In this document: positions 47,036 to 57,514 of the stretch, one piece after another | Layout: each line of letters opens with the position of its first letter | How positions within the stretch are numbered: the first letter of the stretch is position 1 | From: an uncultured Prochlorococcus sp. | Lineage (GTDB): Bacteria; Cyanobacteriota; Cyanobacteriia; PCC-6307; Cyanobiaceae | Assembly: GCA_902560875.1 (NCBI GenBank) | Contig: CACENO010000001.1 | Span: 1 to 64,000, forward strand | Direction: 5' to 3' | DNA length: 64,000 bases | The notes under the pieces: model-generated | The model's database searches: none | The model's input: the letters and a program-made list of their open reading frames with translations, nothing else | Told to the model about the DNA's origin: nothing | Program-made: the position numbers and the translations under genes

Positions 47036-47626
47036 ATGTTCAAAATAGTAGTTATCTGCGCTAAATCAATCATGGCTCATCTGCGAAATGCAATCTTGAG
47101 CCTACTTCTAGTAATAAACTTATTTGCAGGTCAAGCCTATGCAGCTAGGGATTCAAACAGCTATGACGGAAATATCTTTCCTATTTATGCTGGGAATGGC
47201 TCCCTAGTACCACCTCCTACAACACTCTCTGAATCACTTTCCAATAAAAGAACAAGCGTAATTATCTATTACTTAGATGACAGCGCAACAAGCAAAGCCT
47301 TTGCTCCTGTTGTTTCTGGATTAAAACTTCTTTGGGGTTCCTCAATTGATTTATTACCTATTACCACTGACGAGATTCAAAATCAACCTTCACCTAAACC
47401 AAATCAGGAAGCATACTATTGGAAAGGAAAAATTCCCCAAATACTAGTAATAGATGGTCAAGGAAATATTGTTCTAGATCAAGACGGCCAAGTAGAAATC
47501 GAAACAATAAATAAAGCCATAAGTAAAGCAACTGGTCTTGATGAACCATCATTCTCTATAACAATAAAAAGTTTTAACGAATACAACAGCGAGCCATCAA
47601 AAGATGGCTATACAGACCCGCGTTAA
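47036..47626 (+). CDS. Exported thioredoxin-like protein, likely thylakoid lumen/periplasm
   Basis: 196 residues; an ATG twelve codons later is an alternative start. A hydrophobic signal segment (LSLLLVINLFAGQAYAARD) with an AxA cleavage site at about residues 34-38 predicts export. The mature part has a thioredoxin-fold order (SVIIYYLDDSATSKAFAPVV; IPQILVIDGQGNIVLDQDG) but no catalytic cysteines. Cyanobacterial homologues have been linked to photosystem I accumulation, a recollection I hold with modest certainty. It starts 23 bases after the DUF3685 gene. Confidence 0.65.
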   Translation: MFKIVVICAKSIMAHLRNAILSLLLVINLFAGQAYAARDSNSYDGNIFPIYAGNGSLVPPPTTLSESLSNKRTSVIIYYLDDSATSKAFAPVVSGLKLLWGSSIDLLPITTDEIQNQPSPKPNQEAYYWKGKIPQILVIDGQGNIVLDQDGQVEIETINKAISKATGLDEPSFSITIKSFNEYNSEPSKDGYTDPR

Positions 47627-47728
47627 AAGTTACAATTCAACCAAAAAGTAATATCTTAAAGAATCTGAATTTATTTTCTCCTGAAAATCTACTAGATTGA
47701 TTCTAAATTCATTATAAAGCTGAAAATT

Positions 47729-48910
47729 ATGTCCCTATTAATACTGATCTTATTAGTTCTTATTTGCTTTATTGCTCTGCTAGAGATTTCACACCATCTT
47801 CGAGCTAGTTCGCCTCTAAGAATGAAGACTCTTAAATGGACAATAACAAAAACCTTAAATGGAATAAAAGCAACTGGTTTAATCCAAGTAACTAATACTC
47901 ATAAACGAATGGAGGTTATGATACCGGAATTCAAAATAAACCCAATATTACTAGGGAAAGAAAATATAAATGAACTAAATGTTCAAACATCTGTGATGGC
48001 TCAACATCCAGATGAAAAGCCTAGGAAAGATAATTACTGGCAAGCATATATTCTAAAAAGCAAGCAGAGAACATATATCAAAGTAGATGTAGAAATACAA
48101 GACAAGGATTCTACAGATAAAGAATTATTTGTTGAAAATATATGGATTGATATTTATTGGGTTAACTATGGTCCATTTGGAAGGCTAAAACTTCGCCAGG
48201 GTTTTGTAATTCCTTTAAAATATCCAAAAGCCCTAACTCATCGAAATGCATATTTTAAACAATATAGAAAACATCAATTGTTAGCAATCAAAACTCATAT
48301 CCTCGGTCCTATAGACGATATAAATAATGTAATCTCAGGTTATGTAGAAAACATAATCAGACCTGGTGACATTCTAACTATTGGTGAAACTCCATTAGCT
48401 GTAACCCAAGGCCGATATCTTCATCCAAGCACAATACACCCTACTTTTTATACAAAAATTTTGTGTAGAGTATTTCACCCAACCAGTAGTTTAGCTACCG
48501 CCACTGGTTTACAGACACTTGTAGATATAGTAGGTCCAACAAGAGTAATAGCCGCTTGGGTAATCGGAATTTTAGGAAAGCTATTAGGAATAAACGGCCT
48601 TTTCTATGTTTTTGCTGGAGACCAAGCAAGGCTTATCGATGACATAACAGGAACTACACCTCCGTATGATCAAGTACTTGTTCTTGGTCCTAAGTCCCCT
48701 AGAAAGGTCTGTGACCAGTTGTCTGAAGAACTTGGAATACAAATAGCTATTGTTGATGTGAATGATCTTGGGAGAGTAAAAGTCCTAGCATCAAGTAAGA
48801 GTTGTCCTAATTCTTTAGTGAAGGAAGCCTTAGTTACAAATCCAGCAGGAAATGCAAACCAACAAACTCCTTTAGTTTTAATCAGGCCTATCAAACAAAA
48901 ACAAGCATAA
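47729..48910 (+). CDS. F420-0:gamma-glutamyl ligase (CofE)-like protein
   Basis: 393 residues. An N-terminal hydrophobic anchor (1-22) precedes a soluble region. NIIRPGDILTIGETPLAVTQGR (about residues 207-228) and GKLLGINGLFYVFAGDQARLIDDITGTTPPYDQVLVLGP match cyanobacterial proteins labelled CofE-like. Cyanobacteria generally lack the full F420 pathway, so the true substrate is unknown; a glutamyl-ligase activity on another cofactor or peptide is possible. The anchor is unusual for CofE. Confidence 0.65.
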   Translation: MSLLILILLVLICFIALLEISHHLRASSPLRMKTLKWTITKTLNGIKATGLIQVTNTHKRMEVMIPEFKINPILLGKENINELNVQTSVMAQHPDEKPRKDNYWQAYILKSKQRTYIKVDVEIQDKDSTDKELFVENIWIDIYWVNYGPFGRLKLRQGFVIPLKYPKALTHRNAYFKQYRKHQLLAIKTHILGPIDDINNVISGYVENIIRPGDILTIGETPLAVTQGRYLHPSTIHPTFYTKILCRVFHPTSSLATATGLQTLVDIVGPTRVIAAWVIGILGKLLGINGLFYVFAGDQARLIDDITGTTPPYDQVLVLGPKSPRKVCDQLSEELGIQIAIVDVNDLGRVKVLASSKSCPNSLVKEALVTNPAGNANQQTPLVLIRPIKQKQA

Positions 48911-48954
48911 TATTGTGAAATAGATAAATTGTATTTATTATTAGTGGACTGAGA

Positions 48955-50010
48955 TTGATCGTGGAATCAAACAGCCCCCTTCGTGTTGACCCACTAAAAG
49001 CAAGTCATGTTTATAAACTTGCTTCTCTTCAACCAGCGAAGAAAGTGAGGTCGCTGCAATCAATGCTTTTAAATACATGGATTGCACAAGCTTCGAATAA
49101 TCTCATTGGATTGACCCCAATCAGAAGACCTATTTGCTTTATCGCTTTAGAAAGCGAAATCCCCATAGCAATTTTAATTATTAAACCTTTGAACGTTAAA
49201 GGCACATGCTGGTCTCTATATTTCCCAGAATTAATATCTACACCAGTCAAATTTTCATTTACTGAAATTCAGCATAAATTATTAGATTATGCTCTAAACA
49301 ACCAAAATGAAAAGGTTCAAAGTTGGTTAATCAATTGTCCAACCAATAATGAAGGACTACTTTCAATAGCAAGAGAATCTGGCTTTCAGCCACTTAAGAT
49401 GGTGAATTGTTGGTCACCATTAAAACAATTTCCAAACCATTCTATAGAAAGTGACCTATCACAATTAGATCTGCCAGAAAATTATGAATGGCAAAGAGTC
49501 AATAAAAACAATGCTTTTCATTTATTGCGACTTGAACAGGCAGGTGAATCAAGTCATCTTAGACAAATACAAGATAAAAGTTGGAAAGATCTTCTATACC
49601 CAAGAAGCAATTTCTCAGGTATGATCATAAATAATTATTCAGAATCAGCAAATCCAATACTTGGAATGATTTGTAATGAATTAACTGATGAAAGAATAGA
49701 TCTTGAAATAATAAGAGACTTCGCATGGGACTCAAGAATATCAATTATTTTACCAAAGTTACTAAAGAAATTATCGCTTGAAAATAGACAGATATGCCTT
49801 CAATGTTCACACGAAGATGAACATTTAAATAACTGCATTCAGCAGATTGGATGGGGTCTAAAAGAAGAGAAACTTCTTTTAGGAAGAAGTATATTGAGAC
49901 GTAAAGATAATAGAAGAATAATTAAAGGTACGAAGCCAATAGAGTCAATGCTAGGAAAGCTGCAGCCACAAAGGCCTCCCCTACCTACTCCTACACTTGA
50001 ACCTAGATAA
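48955..50010 (+). CDS. Conserved hypothetical protein, possible GNAT-like, upstream of ruvX
   Basis: 351 residues from TTG, or two codons less from GTG. It has a GNAT-like layout: LDPLKASHVYKLASL-type N-terminus, a central sheet region (ICFIALESEIPIAILIIKPLNVKGTCWSLYF), and a second half (EWQRVNKNNAFHLLRLEQAGESSH; QICLQCSHEDEHLNNCIQQIGW) of similar order, ending in a Pro-rich tail. I recall the gene beside ruvX in marine picocyanobacteria. Function unproved. It ends 3 bases before ruvX. Confidence 0.6.
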   Translation: MIVESNSPLRVDPLKASHVYKLASLQPAKKVRSLQSMLLNTWIAQASNNLIGLTPIRRPICFIALESEIPIAILIIKPLNVKGTCWSLYFPELISTPVKFSFTEIQHKLLDYALNNQNEKVQSWLINCPTNNEGLLSIARESGFQPLKMVNCWSPLKQFPNHSIESDLSQLDLPENYEWQRVNKNNAFHLLRLEQAGESSHLRQIQDKSWKDLLYPRSNFSGMIINNYSESANPILGMICNELTDERIDLEIIRDFAWDSRISIILPKLLKKLSLENRQICLQCSHEDEHLNNCIQQIGWGLKEEKLLLGRSILRRKDNRRIIKGTKPIESMLGKLQPQRPPLPTPTLEPR

Positions 50011-50013
50011 AGC

Positions 50014-50457
50014 ATGCCAATACCTAAACCAAAATCTGTTTTAGGAATCGATGTAGGAAGAAAGCGTATAGGGCTTGCAGGTTGTGATCCACTTGGGATA
50101 ACAGTATCTAGTCTTCCTCCACTTCAAAGAAAAAGTCTTATGGAAGATTTAGAAACAATCAAAATCTATTGCAAAGAAAGAGCGGTAAAAGGTCTGGTAA
50201 TAGGAATACCACTTGACGAAAAGGGTTTAATTACAAAACAAGCTAGTTTTTGCCAAAAATACGGTCTAAAAGTTGCACAAGCACTCGAATTACCTGTTGC
50301 CTGGGTAAATGAACACAGCAGTAGCTGGGAAGCGAAAGAAAAGTACAACTTGCACAATGATCGGACTGGGAAATTAGATAGCGCTTCCGCAGCATTGCTG
50401 TTAGAGCAATGGTTAAGAGAAGGTCCGGAACTTAAACCAGTGAAAATGCCGGCATAA
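50014..50457 (+). CDS. ruvX: Holliday junction resolvase-like protein RuvX/YqgF
   Basis: 147 residues. The RNase H-like fold is clear: VLGIDVGRKRIGLAGCDPLGITVSSLPP, GLVIGIPLDEKG, and WVNEHSSSWEAK with the later DSASAALLLEQWL. The family is essential in bacteria and acts in 16S rRNA 5' processing and possibly DNA junction cleavage. It directly follows the conserved hypothetical gene and precedes DUF3727. Confidence 0.92.
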   Translation: MPIPKPKSVLGIDVGRKRIGLAGCDPLGITVSSLPPLQRKSLMEDLETIKIYCKERAVKGLVIGIPLDEKGLITKQASFCQKYGLKVAQALELPVAWVNEHSSSWEAKEKYNLHNDRTGKLDSASAALLLEQWLREGPELKPVKMPA

Positions 50458-50513
50458 ACATTAAGGCAAGTGCACCGAGATGCTAGAACCTGAGAAATAA
50501 GAACAAAAAAGTT

Positions 50514-51056
50514 ATGCCAGACCAAGGTTCAAAAAACAATAACGAAGTCCCTACTATCCTTATTAGTGACAGTAATGGGAGCTCACTACTCTGTTACCTA
50601 GAACAATTAATTCCTATTAGCGGAACCGAATATGCCCTTCTTACTCCTGTAGACACACCTGTTTCACTATTTCGATTAACAGAAGGAGGTGATCCAGAGC
50701 TAATTGAACGCATCTCAAGCACGGAGCCAATCCTAGCCGTAGCAGATGTGGTACTCCAAGAACATGAATTAACCCTGGTTCGATCGGCAGTGACGCTTAC
50801 AGTTACTGGAGAATTAGAGGAGCCTGAGGCCGAGGAGCTAGAAGAAGAAGAATACGAGGACGAAGCGGAGACATATGAATTACTTGTTACTTTCAGGGTA
50901 GAGAATGATGAATATGGTCTTTATATCCCTCTAGATCCATTCTTCGTGGTTGGAAAATTAGAAAATGGAGAAGCAGTTCTAGTTAAAGGAGAAGAATTTG
51001 ACAAAATACAACCACTTATAGAATATGAAATAGAGGAAAGAGGAGGAATAGATTAA
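50514..51056 (+). CDS. DUF3727 family protein
   Basis: 180 residues. TILISDSNGSSLLCYLEQLIPISGTEYALLTPVDTPVSLF at the start matches the cyanobacterial and plastid DUF3727 family. A very acidic linker (EEPEAEELEEEEYEDEAETYEL) separates it from a C-terminal strand-rich part. Function unknown. Its TAA overlaps the next ATG (TAATG), so the YqeG gene is probably coupled. Confidence 0.82.
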   Translation: MPDQGSKNNNEVPTILISDSNGSSLLCYLEQLIPISGTEYALLTPVDTPVSLFRLTEGGDPELIERISSTEPILAVADVVLQEHELTLVRSAVTLTVTGELEEPEAEELEEEEYEDEAETYELLVTFRVENDEYGLYIPLDPFFVVGKLENGEAVLVKGEEFDKIQPLIEYEIEERGGID

Positions 51057-51562
51057 TGACAAAGCATTGTCTTAAACCAGACTGGGAAGCTGGTTTAGGC
51101 ATATCAAAACTTCCATTAGAACATCTGAGAAAGATAGGAATCAAAGCACTTATTCTTGATGTAGATGGAACTTTGCTACCAAGAAGAGATATTCGATTAC
51201 ATGAATCAGTTGTAAATTGGCTAAAAGAAGCTAAACATTCCTTTTTTATACATTTACTAAGCAATAACCCCTCAAAACGACGAATAGAATCAATAGCCAA
51301 GCAAATTAATTCCAGCTACACATATAGAGCTGCTAAACCTAGGAAATCATCCTTAGAACAAGTAATGAATATGTTTCAATTAGAACCTAATGAATTTGCT
51401 ATAATTGGTGATAGGATTTTCACAGATATATTAGCAGGAAATAGATTAGGTATCTATACAATTTTAATACGACCATTGGATTCAGACGGTATTCCATACG
51501 AACAAGATAAGGCCCAATTAATTGAACAATATATTGCTAACATTTTAGGGGCAAAAAATTAA
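51056..51562 (+). CDS. YqeG-family HAD phosphatase (subfamily IIIA)
   Basis: 168 residues. HAD motif [14 protein letters not shown], motif [12 protein letters not shown], motif III Lys in [10 protein letters not shown] and motif [18 protein letters not shown] are all present. Plant homologue PGPP1 dephosphorylates phosphatidylglycerophosphate, the product of PgsA. pgsA is in this window, so a lipid role is plausible. Overlaps its neighbours by one base on each side. Confidence 0.9.
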   Translation: MTKHCLKPDWEAGLGISKLPLEHLRKIGIKALILDVDGTLLPRRDIRLHESVVNWLKEAKHSFFIHLLSNNPSKRRIESIAKQINSSYTYRAAKPRKSSLEQVMNMFQLEPNEFAIIGDRIFTDILAGNRLGIYTILIRPLDSDGIPYEQDKAQLIEQYIANILGAKN

Positions 51563-52656
51563 TGACTCTATGGGTGATTAAAATCGGTACGAGCCTACTA
51601 AGAGGAAGTAATGAGAAAACTACGGCAAATATAATTGACAAATATTGTTCATGTATTGCTAAATGTAAAAACAAAGGAGACTTAGTTATTCTTGTCTCTA
51701 GCGGAGCTGTGGGTTTAGGATGTCTAAAATTAGGAATTAAAGAAAGGCCTGAAGACCTATCAAGTTTACAAGCAAGTGCAGCTATAGGACAAGGTCATCT
51801 TATGGCGCTTTACGAAGCTGCAATGAACAGATATGGTTTCAATATTGCACAGATATTGCTTACAAGAGCAGATCTTGGATCAAAAAAAAGCTATCACAAC
51901 GCTGCTCTGACATTAAAAAAACTTCTAGAATGGGGAGTAGTTCCTATTGTCAATGAAAATGACACAATTTCTGCTGAAGAACTTCGTTATGGAGATAACG
52001 ATACGCTATCTGCTCTAGTTGCAACAGCTGTTTCAGCTAATCAATTAATTCTTCTAACTGATGTAGATAAGTTGTATTCAGCTGATCCTAGAATAGATGC
52101 CAATGCACTTCCTATTACAGAGGTGCATCATCCAAATCAATTAAAATCCTTAGAGAAAGAAAGTACACTAAATAACAATTGGGGGACCGGAGGAATTAAA
52201 ACCAAACTATCTGCAGCTCGAATCGCTACCGCAAGCGGAATAACCGTTCACCTAGCAGATGGACGCAACCCTGAGATGCTGGAAAATTTATTAAAGGGCC
52301 ATCGGGGAGGAACTGTGTTTCATCCTCACCCAAAACCAATTACATCGCGCAAGAATTGGCTTGCTCATGCAATAGAGCCCATAGGCAACATTTATCTTGA
52401 TGAAGGTGCCTGTGATGCAATTCAAAATAGAGGGGCATCTCTGCTCCTTGTAGGAGTTGCAAAAATAGAAGGTAGCTTCTCAGTAAACCAACCAGTAAAA
52501 ATTATCAACACTCAAAACATTGAAATTGCAAGAGGGATAAGCTCTCTTAGTAGTGAGTTTATTCAGAAGGCACTAGCTCTTTCCAACAGATCATCTCGGT
52601 CTCCAATAGTTATTCATAGAGACGTACTAGTGCTAACTAGTGACTTATTCAGCTAA
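51562..52656 (+). CDS. proB: Glutamate 5-kinase
   Basis: 364 residues, first enzyme of proline synthesis. The amino-acid kinase domain includes [39 protein letters not shown] and [17 protein letters not shown]-terminal PUA domain (residues ~280-350, [22 protein letters not shown]) is present. It overlaps the YqeG gene by one base and precedes lpxD by 38 bases. Confidence 0.96.
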   Translation: MTLWVIKIGTSLLRGSNEKTTANIIDKYCSCIAKCKNKGDLVILVSSGAVGLGCLKLGIKERPEDLSSLQASAAIGQGHLMALYEAAMNRYGFNIAQILLTRADLGSKKSYHNAALTLKKLLEWGVVPIVNENDTISAEELRYGDNDTLSALVATAVSANQLILLTDVDKLYSADPRIDANALPITEVHHPNQLKSLEKESTLNNNWGTGGIKTKLSAARIATASGITVHLADGRNPEMLENLLKGHRGGTVFHPHPKPITSRKNWLAHAIEPIGNIYLDEGACDAIQNRGASLLLVGVAKIEGSFSVNQPVKIINTQNIEIARGISSLSSEFIQKALALSNRSSRSPIVIHRDVLVLTSDLFS

Positions 52657-52694
52657 AAAGGGACCATACGAATTAATCGAACACTTTTATTACC

Positions 52695-53738
52695 ATGCGC
52701 TTTAGTCAATTAATAGATGCTCTAAAGAATGGAAATGCTGGTTTACTAGATCATGACCTAGGCAATGATCCAGAATTATTAATTGGTGCTTCTTTAGAAC
52801 AGGCCACTTCCAATCAGCTAAGTTTTCTGGAAGAAGGAAATGCATTAGCTTTAGAGTTAAAACAAAGTAAAGCTGGTGCCGTTCTCCTTCCCTATAAGGA
52901 TAAACTTATAGCCATTGCAAAATCCAATAGGCAATCTTGGGCTGCTTTTAAAAATCCAAGATTGGCTTTCGCAGAATCACTGGGTTTACTTAATCCCCGG
53001 AAATTACCTACACCTGCGATCCATCCCACAGCAGTTATAGGTAAAAATGTACACCTAGGAATAGATGTATCAATAGGTCCTAATGTTTGCATTGGAGACA
53101 ATAGTCATGTAGGAAATAAATGTATTATTCACCCAGGTGTTATTTTATACGACAATGTTTTTGTAGATAATGAAACTGAGCTTCATGCAAATTGTGTCAT
53201 TCATCCTAATTCAAAAGTAGGCAAAGGATGCATAGTTCATTCGAATAGTGTTATCGGGTCGGATGGTTTTGGCTTTGTGCCAATGCAATCTGGTTGGTAC
53301 AAAATGCCTCAAACTGGAATAGTTATTGTTGAAAATAATGTAGAAATTGGATGTGGATGCGCAATTGATAGGCCTGCAGTAGGAGAAACGAGAATTGGTG
53401 AAGGAACAAAAATCGACAACCTTGTTCAAATAGGCCATGGCGTAATTACAGGCAAAGCTTGTGCAATGGCCGCACAAGTTGGGATAGCTGGAGGAGCAAA
53501 TATTGGTGATGGAGTGATCCTTGCTGGTCAAGTTGGAGTAGGAAATCGAGTAAATGTTGGCGACAGGGTAATAGCTAGCTCAAAATGTGGAATACATGCA
53601 GATGTATCTCCAAACGAGGTTGTTAGTGGCTTTCCTGCTATGCCAAATCGACTTTGGCTTCGTTGTTCGGCCAATTTCAAAAGACTTCCTGATTTTGCAA
53701 AGGCATTACAAGTGCTAACCCGAGACTCTGCTAAGTAA
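52695..53738 (+). CDS. lpxD: UDP-3-O-acylglucosamine N-acyltransferase
   Basis: 347 residues. N-terminal uridine-binding domain, then left-handed beta-helix built from hexapeptide repeats ([31 protein letters not shown] onward), with catalytic His in [10 protein letters not shown], and a C-terminal helix. Third step of lipid A synthesis on the outer-membrane lipopolysaccharide. It precedes leuB by 32 bases. Confidence 0.95.
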   Translation: MRFSQLIDALKNGNAGLLDHDLGNDPELLIGASLEQATSNQLSFLEEGNALALELKQSKAGAVLLPYKDKLIAIAKSNRQSWAAFKNPRLAFAESLGLLNPRKLPTPAIHPTAVIGKNVHLGIDVSIGPNVCIGDNSHVGNKCIIHPGVILYDNVFVDNETELHANCVIHPNSKVGKGCIVHSNSVIGSDGFGFVPMQSGWYKMPQTGIVIVENNVEIGCGCAIDRPAVGETRIGEGTKIDNLVQIGHGVITGKACAMAAQVGIAGGANIGDGVILAGQVGVGNRVNVGDRVIASSKCGIHADVSPNEVVSGFPAMPNRLWLRCSANFKRLPDFAKALQVLTRDSAK

Positions 53739-53770
53739 CCTTCAGGAGAGCTAATCTTCAACCATTTCTG

Positions 53771-54853
53771 ATGAAACAGTACAAAATAGTTTTATTACCC
53801 GGTGATGGTATTGGACCAGAAATCACCAAAGTAACAAAAAATCTATTACTCACTGTAAGTAATACATATGATTTTGATTTAATTTTTGAGGAGAAACTAA
53901 TAGGAGGTTCAGCAATTGATACCTTTGGGAACCCCTTACCTGAAGAGACACTTAATGCATGTAAAAACAGTGATGCAGCCCTTATGGCAGCAATTGGAAG
54001 TCCAAAGTATGACAACCTAACAAGAGATAAAAGGCCTGAAACTGGACTGCTTGAATTAAGAGCTGGTTTAGAACTATTTGCAAATATTAGGCCTGTGAAA
54101 GTCTGGCCATCATTAATAGATGCAAGTACTCTTAAAAGGGAAGTAATTAGCGGTGTTGACTTAATTGTTGTAAGAGAACTAACAGGAGGAATATATTTTG
54201 GCAATCCAAAAGGTCGAATAGGTCAAGGAAACGAAGAAAGAGCATTTAACACAATGACCTACAGCGCTAAAGAAATTGATCGAATCGCTCAGATTGCCTT
54301 TGAAATCTCAAAAAATAGAAGGGGGAAAATTTGTTCAGTTGATAAAGCAAATGTATTAGATGTAAGCCAATTGTGGAGAGACCGTGTTGAAAAACTAGCT
54401 GAAGATCATAGAAATATTGAAATTAGTCATCTTTATATCGATAATGCAGCGATGCAACTAGTTAGAGACCCTAAACAATTTGATGTAATCCTTACAGGAA
54501 ACCTATTTGGAGATATTTTGAGTGACGAAGCTGCAATGCTTACTGGCTCAATAGGCATGCTTCCTTCTGCTTCCTTAAGCAGTAATGGGCCTGGATTGTT
54601 TGAACCAGTTCATGGATCAGCTCCAGATATCGCAGGACTTAACAAGGCAAATCCTATTGCAATGGTTCTCTCCGCCGCGATGATGCTAGATATTGGATTT
54701 CAAGAACAAAAAGCTGCAAAGGCACTTGAAGAGGCTGTAAACAATGTCCTTAAGGATGGTTTTAGGACGAAAGATCTTATGAATGAAGGTTGTATTGAAC
54801 TTAGTTGCTCTGAGATGGGAGAAAAACTGCATAACTATCTCCCCAAGTTTTAA
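53771..54853 (+). CDS. leuB: 3-isopropylmalate dehydrogenase
   Basis: 360 residues. Oxidative decarboxylation step of leucine synthesis with [13 protein letters not shown] at the start, [21 protein letters not shown]-like [15 protein letters not shown] and [32 protein letters not shown] are family signatures. Full length. Followed by an 83-base gap to prk. Confidence 0.97.
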   Translation: MKQYKIVLLPGDGIGPEITKVTKNLLLTVSNTYDFDLIFEEKLIGGSAIDTFGNPLPEETLNACKNSDAALMAAIGSPKYDNLTRDKRPETGLLELRAGLELFANIRPVKVWPSLIDASTLKREVISGVDLIVVRELTGGIYFGNPKGRIGQGNEERAFNTMTYSAKEIDRIAQIAFEISKNRRGKICSVDKANVLDVSQLWRDRVEKLAEDHRNIEISHLYIDNAAMQLVRDPKQFDVILTGNLFGDILSDEAAMLTGSIGMLPSASLSSNGPGLFEPVHGSAPDIAGLNKANPIAMVLSAAMMLDIGFQEQKAAKALEEAVNNVLKDGFRTKDLMNEGCIELSCSEMGEKLHNYLPKF

Positions 54854-54936
54854 TCAAAAAACATAGAGGAGTCTTCATGAAGTCAACAGATCGACTGACG
54901 ACCTGCGAAGATCTCTAAATCTGTATATAAGCGTCG

Positions 54937-55836
54937 ATGTCGAAGCGTCACCCGGTTGTGGCAGTTACTGGATCCTCAGGAGCAGGAACAAGCACAGTAA
55001 AAAGAGCCTTCGAGCATATTTTTGCCCGGGAAAACATTGTTCCAGCAGTTGTCGAAGGGGATAGCTATCACAGATTCGAACGGACACCAATGAAGGAGGC
55101 GATGGCTGAAGCTCTTTCCAAAGGAGAAAATTTCTCACACTTTGGACCAGAAGCCAATCTCTTTGACAAACTAGAAGAACTATTTAAAAGTTATGGAAAT
55201 ACTGGAAATGGAAAAAAACGCTACTACCTACATAGCCCAGAGGAAGCAGAAGAGCACAACACTCGTTTAGGAACAAACCTCGCTCCAGGTCAATTCACCC
55301 CTTGGGAAGAAATCGCTAGTGGTACAGACCTGCTTTTTTACGAAGGCCTTCACGGAGGTGTTGTAGGAGATAACTACGATGTGGCTTCAGCTGCAGATCT
55401 TCTCGTTGGAGTAGTACCTATAACAAATCTTGAATGGATTCAGAAAATCCACAGAGATAATGCAGAGCGAGGATATTCAGCAGAGACAATCGTCGATACG
55501 ATTTTACGAAGGATGCCAGACTATATAAACCATATTTGCCCTCAATTTAGTCGAACAGATATAAACTTCCAACGAGTGCCAACGATAGATACATCAAACC
55601 CTTTTATCTGCAGAAATATTCCAACACCAGATGAAAGTTTTGTGATTATCCACTTTAGAAAAGGAGCAAGAGAAAACTGGGGAATTGATTTTCAATACCT
55701 TTTAGGAATGATTCATGATTCGTTTATGTCAAGTCCTACAAGTATTGTTGTAAATGGTGGAAAGATGGGCTTTGCAATGGAGCTTATACTTACACCAATA
55801 ATTCATCGAATGATTGAAGAAAAGAAAAATTCCTGA
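54937..55836 (+). CDS. prk: Phosphoribulokinase
   Basis: 299 residues, Calvin-cycle kinase producing ribulose-1,5-bisphosphate. P-loop VAVTGSSGAGTSTVKRAF, EGDSYHRFERTPMKEAM, FYEGLHGGVV and DLLVGVVPITNLEWIQKIHRD are hallmarks. This is the short form (~300 residues) of the bacterial proteobacterial-like type, as in other alpha-cyanobacteria, without the light-regulated cysteine pair of the longer plant type as far as I can see. Confidence 0.97.
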   Translation: MSKRHPVVAVTGSSGAGTSTVKRAFEHIFARENIVPAVVEGDSYHRFERTPMKEAMAEALSKGENFSHFGPEANLFDKLEELFKSYGNTGNGKKRYYLHSPEEAEEHNTRLGTNLAPGQFTPWEEIASGTDLLFYEGLHGGVVGDNYDVASAADLLVGVVPITNLEWIQKIHRDNAERGYSAETIVDTILRRMPDYINHICPQFSRTDINFQRVPTIDTSNPFICRNIPTPDESFVIIHFRKGARENWGIDFQYLLGMIHDSFMSSPTSIVVNGGKMGFAMELILTPIIHRMIEEKKNS

Positions 55837-55866
55837 TAAAAGATACAATCCATTAAACTAAGCTAA

Positions 55867-56190
55867 TATGAAATCAAACATTCTTGTAAATCAATTAACT
55901 CTAATACGCCTTCTTTTAGAATAAACCCTCATTTTGATACTGTTAATAGCAGTTTCAATAATTGGGATAAGGTAAACAGTCAAGCAATAATAGGTTATGC
56001 AAGGAAGATTTATTTTGAGCATCTATCTACAACTACAAATACAAAAAAGCCAAAAGGAGTGGTCATAGACAAAGTCACAGGTAAAGGGAGAGTCGTATTT
56101 AAAAGGCCCTGTCTTTTACTGCGAGAATACTTCTTAAGTGTTAAAAATATATTTCCAGAGAAAATAAGAAGCCATACTAAAGAACACTGA
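55867..56190 (+). pseudogene. Possible remnant of a coding region (no start codon)
   Basis: 107 sense codons without a stop, too long to be expected by chance in such AT-rich DNA. Translation reads like a real protein (SQAIIGYARKIYFEHLST; GVVIDKVTGKGRVVFKRP) but has no ATG, and only one internal GTG late in the frame. I recognise no family. It may be the eroded 3' part of a lost gene or a gene with a rare start codon. Confidence 0.35.
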
Positions 56191-56277
56191 ATAAAAAACG
56201 TTATTGGATAGACAAGAAAAAAATCAATCTCGATAATATAATAGTAAAGAACTATAAATACAAATATTTCTATGTAA

Positions 56278-56487
56278 ATGAAAGAATCTCTTAAGCCTAT
56301 TCCTATAACTATAGAGGGACATTAATTACAAATGTCAATTAACTAGCTTGTAATCCATTTGTATCAGGACGGTTACTCATCTCAAAATAATCAGAGAACA
56401 GTCAAGTTAAAAGTTTTTCTGGGTAACCATTTCGATCAGAAAAGTGCACTTAAGAAAGAGATTATAAATAGTCTAAGAAGATATTAA
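56278..56487 (+). pseudogene. Possible interrupted coding remnant
   Basis: Starts ATG, is interrupted by two in-frame stops (TAA after 15 codons and TAG 7 codons later) and then runs open for 46 codons to TAA (LYQDGYSSQNNQRTVKLKV; GNHFDQKSALKKEIINSL). It shares the phase of the upstream remnant, with several stops between. It could be the end of the same decayed gene. No family recognised. Confidence 0.3.
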
Positions 56488-56647
56488 AGCTAATCGAGCT
56501 AGCTCATAACTCAGAATATATAACTACTTGATTTTCTTTTATCTTAAATGTGTGATATGAAACAGATCTATATCGATCTTTTTAGCTGAAAGCGGCCAAC
56601 TATGACTTAGCCTTTGGATTACATATAGTCAAAAGACTTTTATCACC

Positions 56648-57514
56648 GTGTCTCTTTTCGACTGGTTCGCTGATCGTCGCAAGGGTCAGTTTGTAGGCAA
56701 AGTAATCCAAGAGGCTGACGATAGTGATGGCCTTTGGGGCAAATGTCCTGAATGTGGTCAGGTTGTTTACCGGAAGGACTTAATAGCCAATGCAAGCGTT
56801 TGCAGCAATTGTGGCTATCACAACCGCATCGACAGCGAAGAAAGAATTAATTTGATTACAGACCCAGGTAGCTTTCAATCATTTGACACAGATATCAGTC
56901 CTACTGACCCACTTGGTTTCAAGGATAGAAGAGCATACGCAGATCGATTAAGAGAAAGTCAAGCAAATACAGGGATGAAGGATGGGGTAGTAACAGGTAT
57001 CTGCAAGGTTGAATCAATTCCTATGGCCTTAGCTGTTATGGATTTCAGGTTTATGGGAGGGTCAATGGGATCTGTTGTTGGAGAGAAAATAACCCGTTTA
57101 ATTGAAAAGGCAACTAGTAAAAAAATGCCGTTATTAATTGTTTGCGCATCAGGTGGCGCAAGAATGCAAGAGGGAATGCTAAGCCTTATGCAGATGGCAA
57201 AAATCTCAGGAGCTCTTGACAGGCATAGAGATGCCGAATTGCTCTACATGCCTCTACTCACTCACCCAACAACTGGTGGAGTAACAGCAAGTTTTGCAAT
57301 GCTGGGAGATCTAATTCTTGCTGAGCCAAAAGCACTAATAGGATTTGCCGGTAGAAGAGTGATTGAACAAACACTTCGTGAGAAATTACCAGATAATTTC
57401 CAAACAGCTGAATATCTTCAAGAACATGGATTTGTTGATACAATTGTCCCTAGAACTAAGCTAAGGAATACATTAGGTACACTTTTAAGACTTCATGGCA
57501 ATAAGCCAAAGTAA
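56648..57514 (+). CDS. accD: Acetyl-CoA carboxylase carboxyltransferase beta subunit
   Basis: 288 residues from GTG. With AccA it transfers carboxyl from biotin to acetyl-CoA, first step of fatty acid synthesis. N-terminal zinc ribbon [26 protein letters not shown], then the crotonase fold ([60 protein letters not shown]). The long AT-rich regions on either side are unusual. Confidence 0.97.
   Translation: MSLFDWFADRRKGQFVGKVIQEADDSDGLWGKCPECGQVVYRKDLIANASVCSNCGYHNRIDSEERINLITDPGSFQSFDTDISPTDPLGFKDRRAYADRLRESQANTGMKDGVVTGICKVESIPMALAVMDFRFMGGSMGSVVGEKITRLIEKATSKKMPLLIVCASGGARMQEGMLSLMQMAKISGALDRHRDAELLYMPLLTHPTTGGVTASFAMLGDLILAEPKALIGFAGRRVIEQTLREKLPDNFQTAEYLQEHGFVDTIVPRTKLRNTLGTLLRLHGNKPK

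Larger units (their letters stand above)
55837..56647. other. Long intergenic region between prk and accD with decayed frames
   Basis: 811 bases, unusually long for this compact genome. It contains an open frame of 107 codons without a normal start (55867-56190) and an interrupted frame in the same phase (56278-56487), listed separately. No tRNA, repeat or terminator was found. The accD promoter should lie in the last 100-150 bases. Confidence 0.5.
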
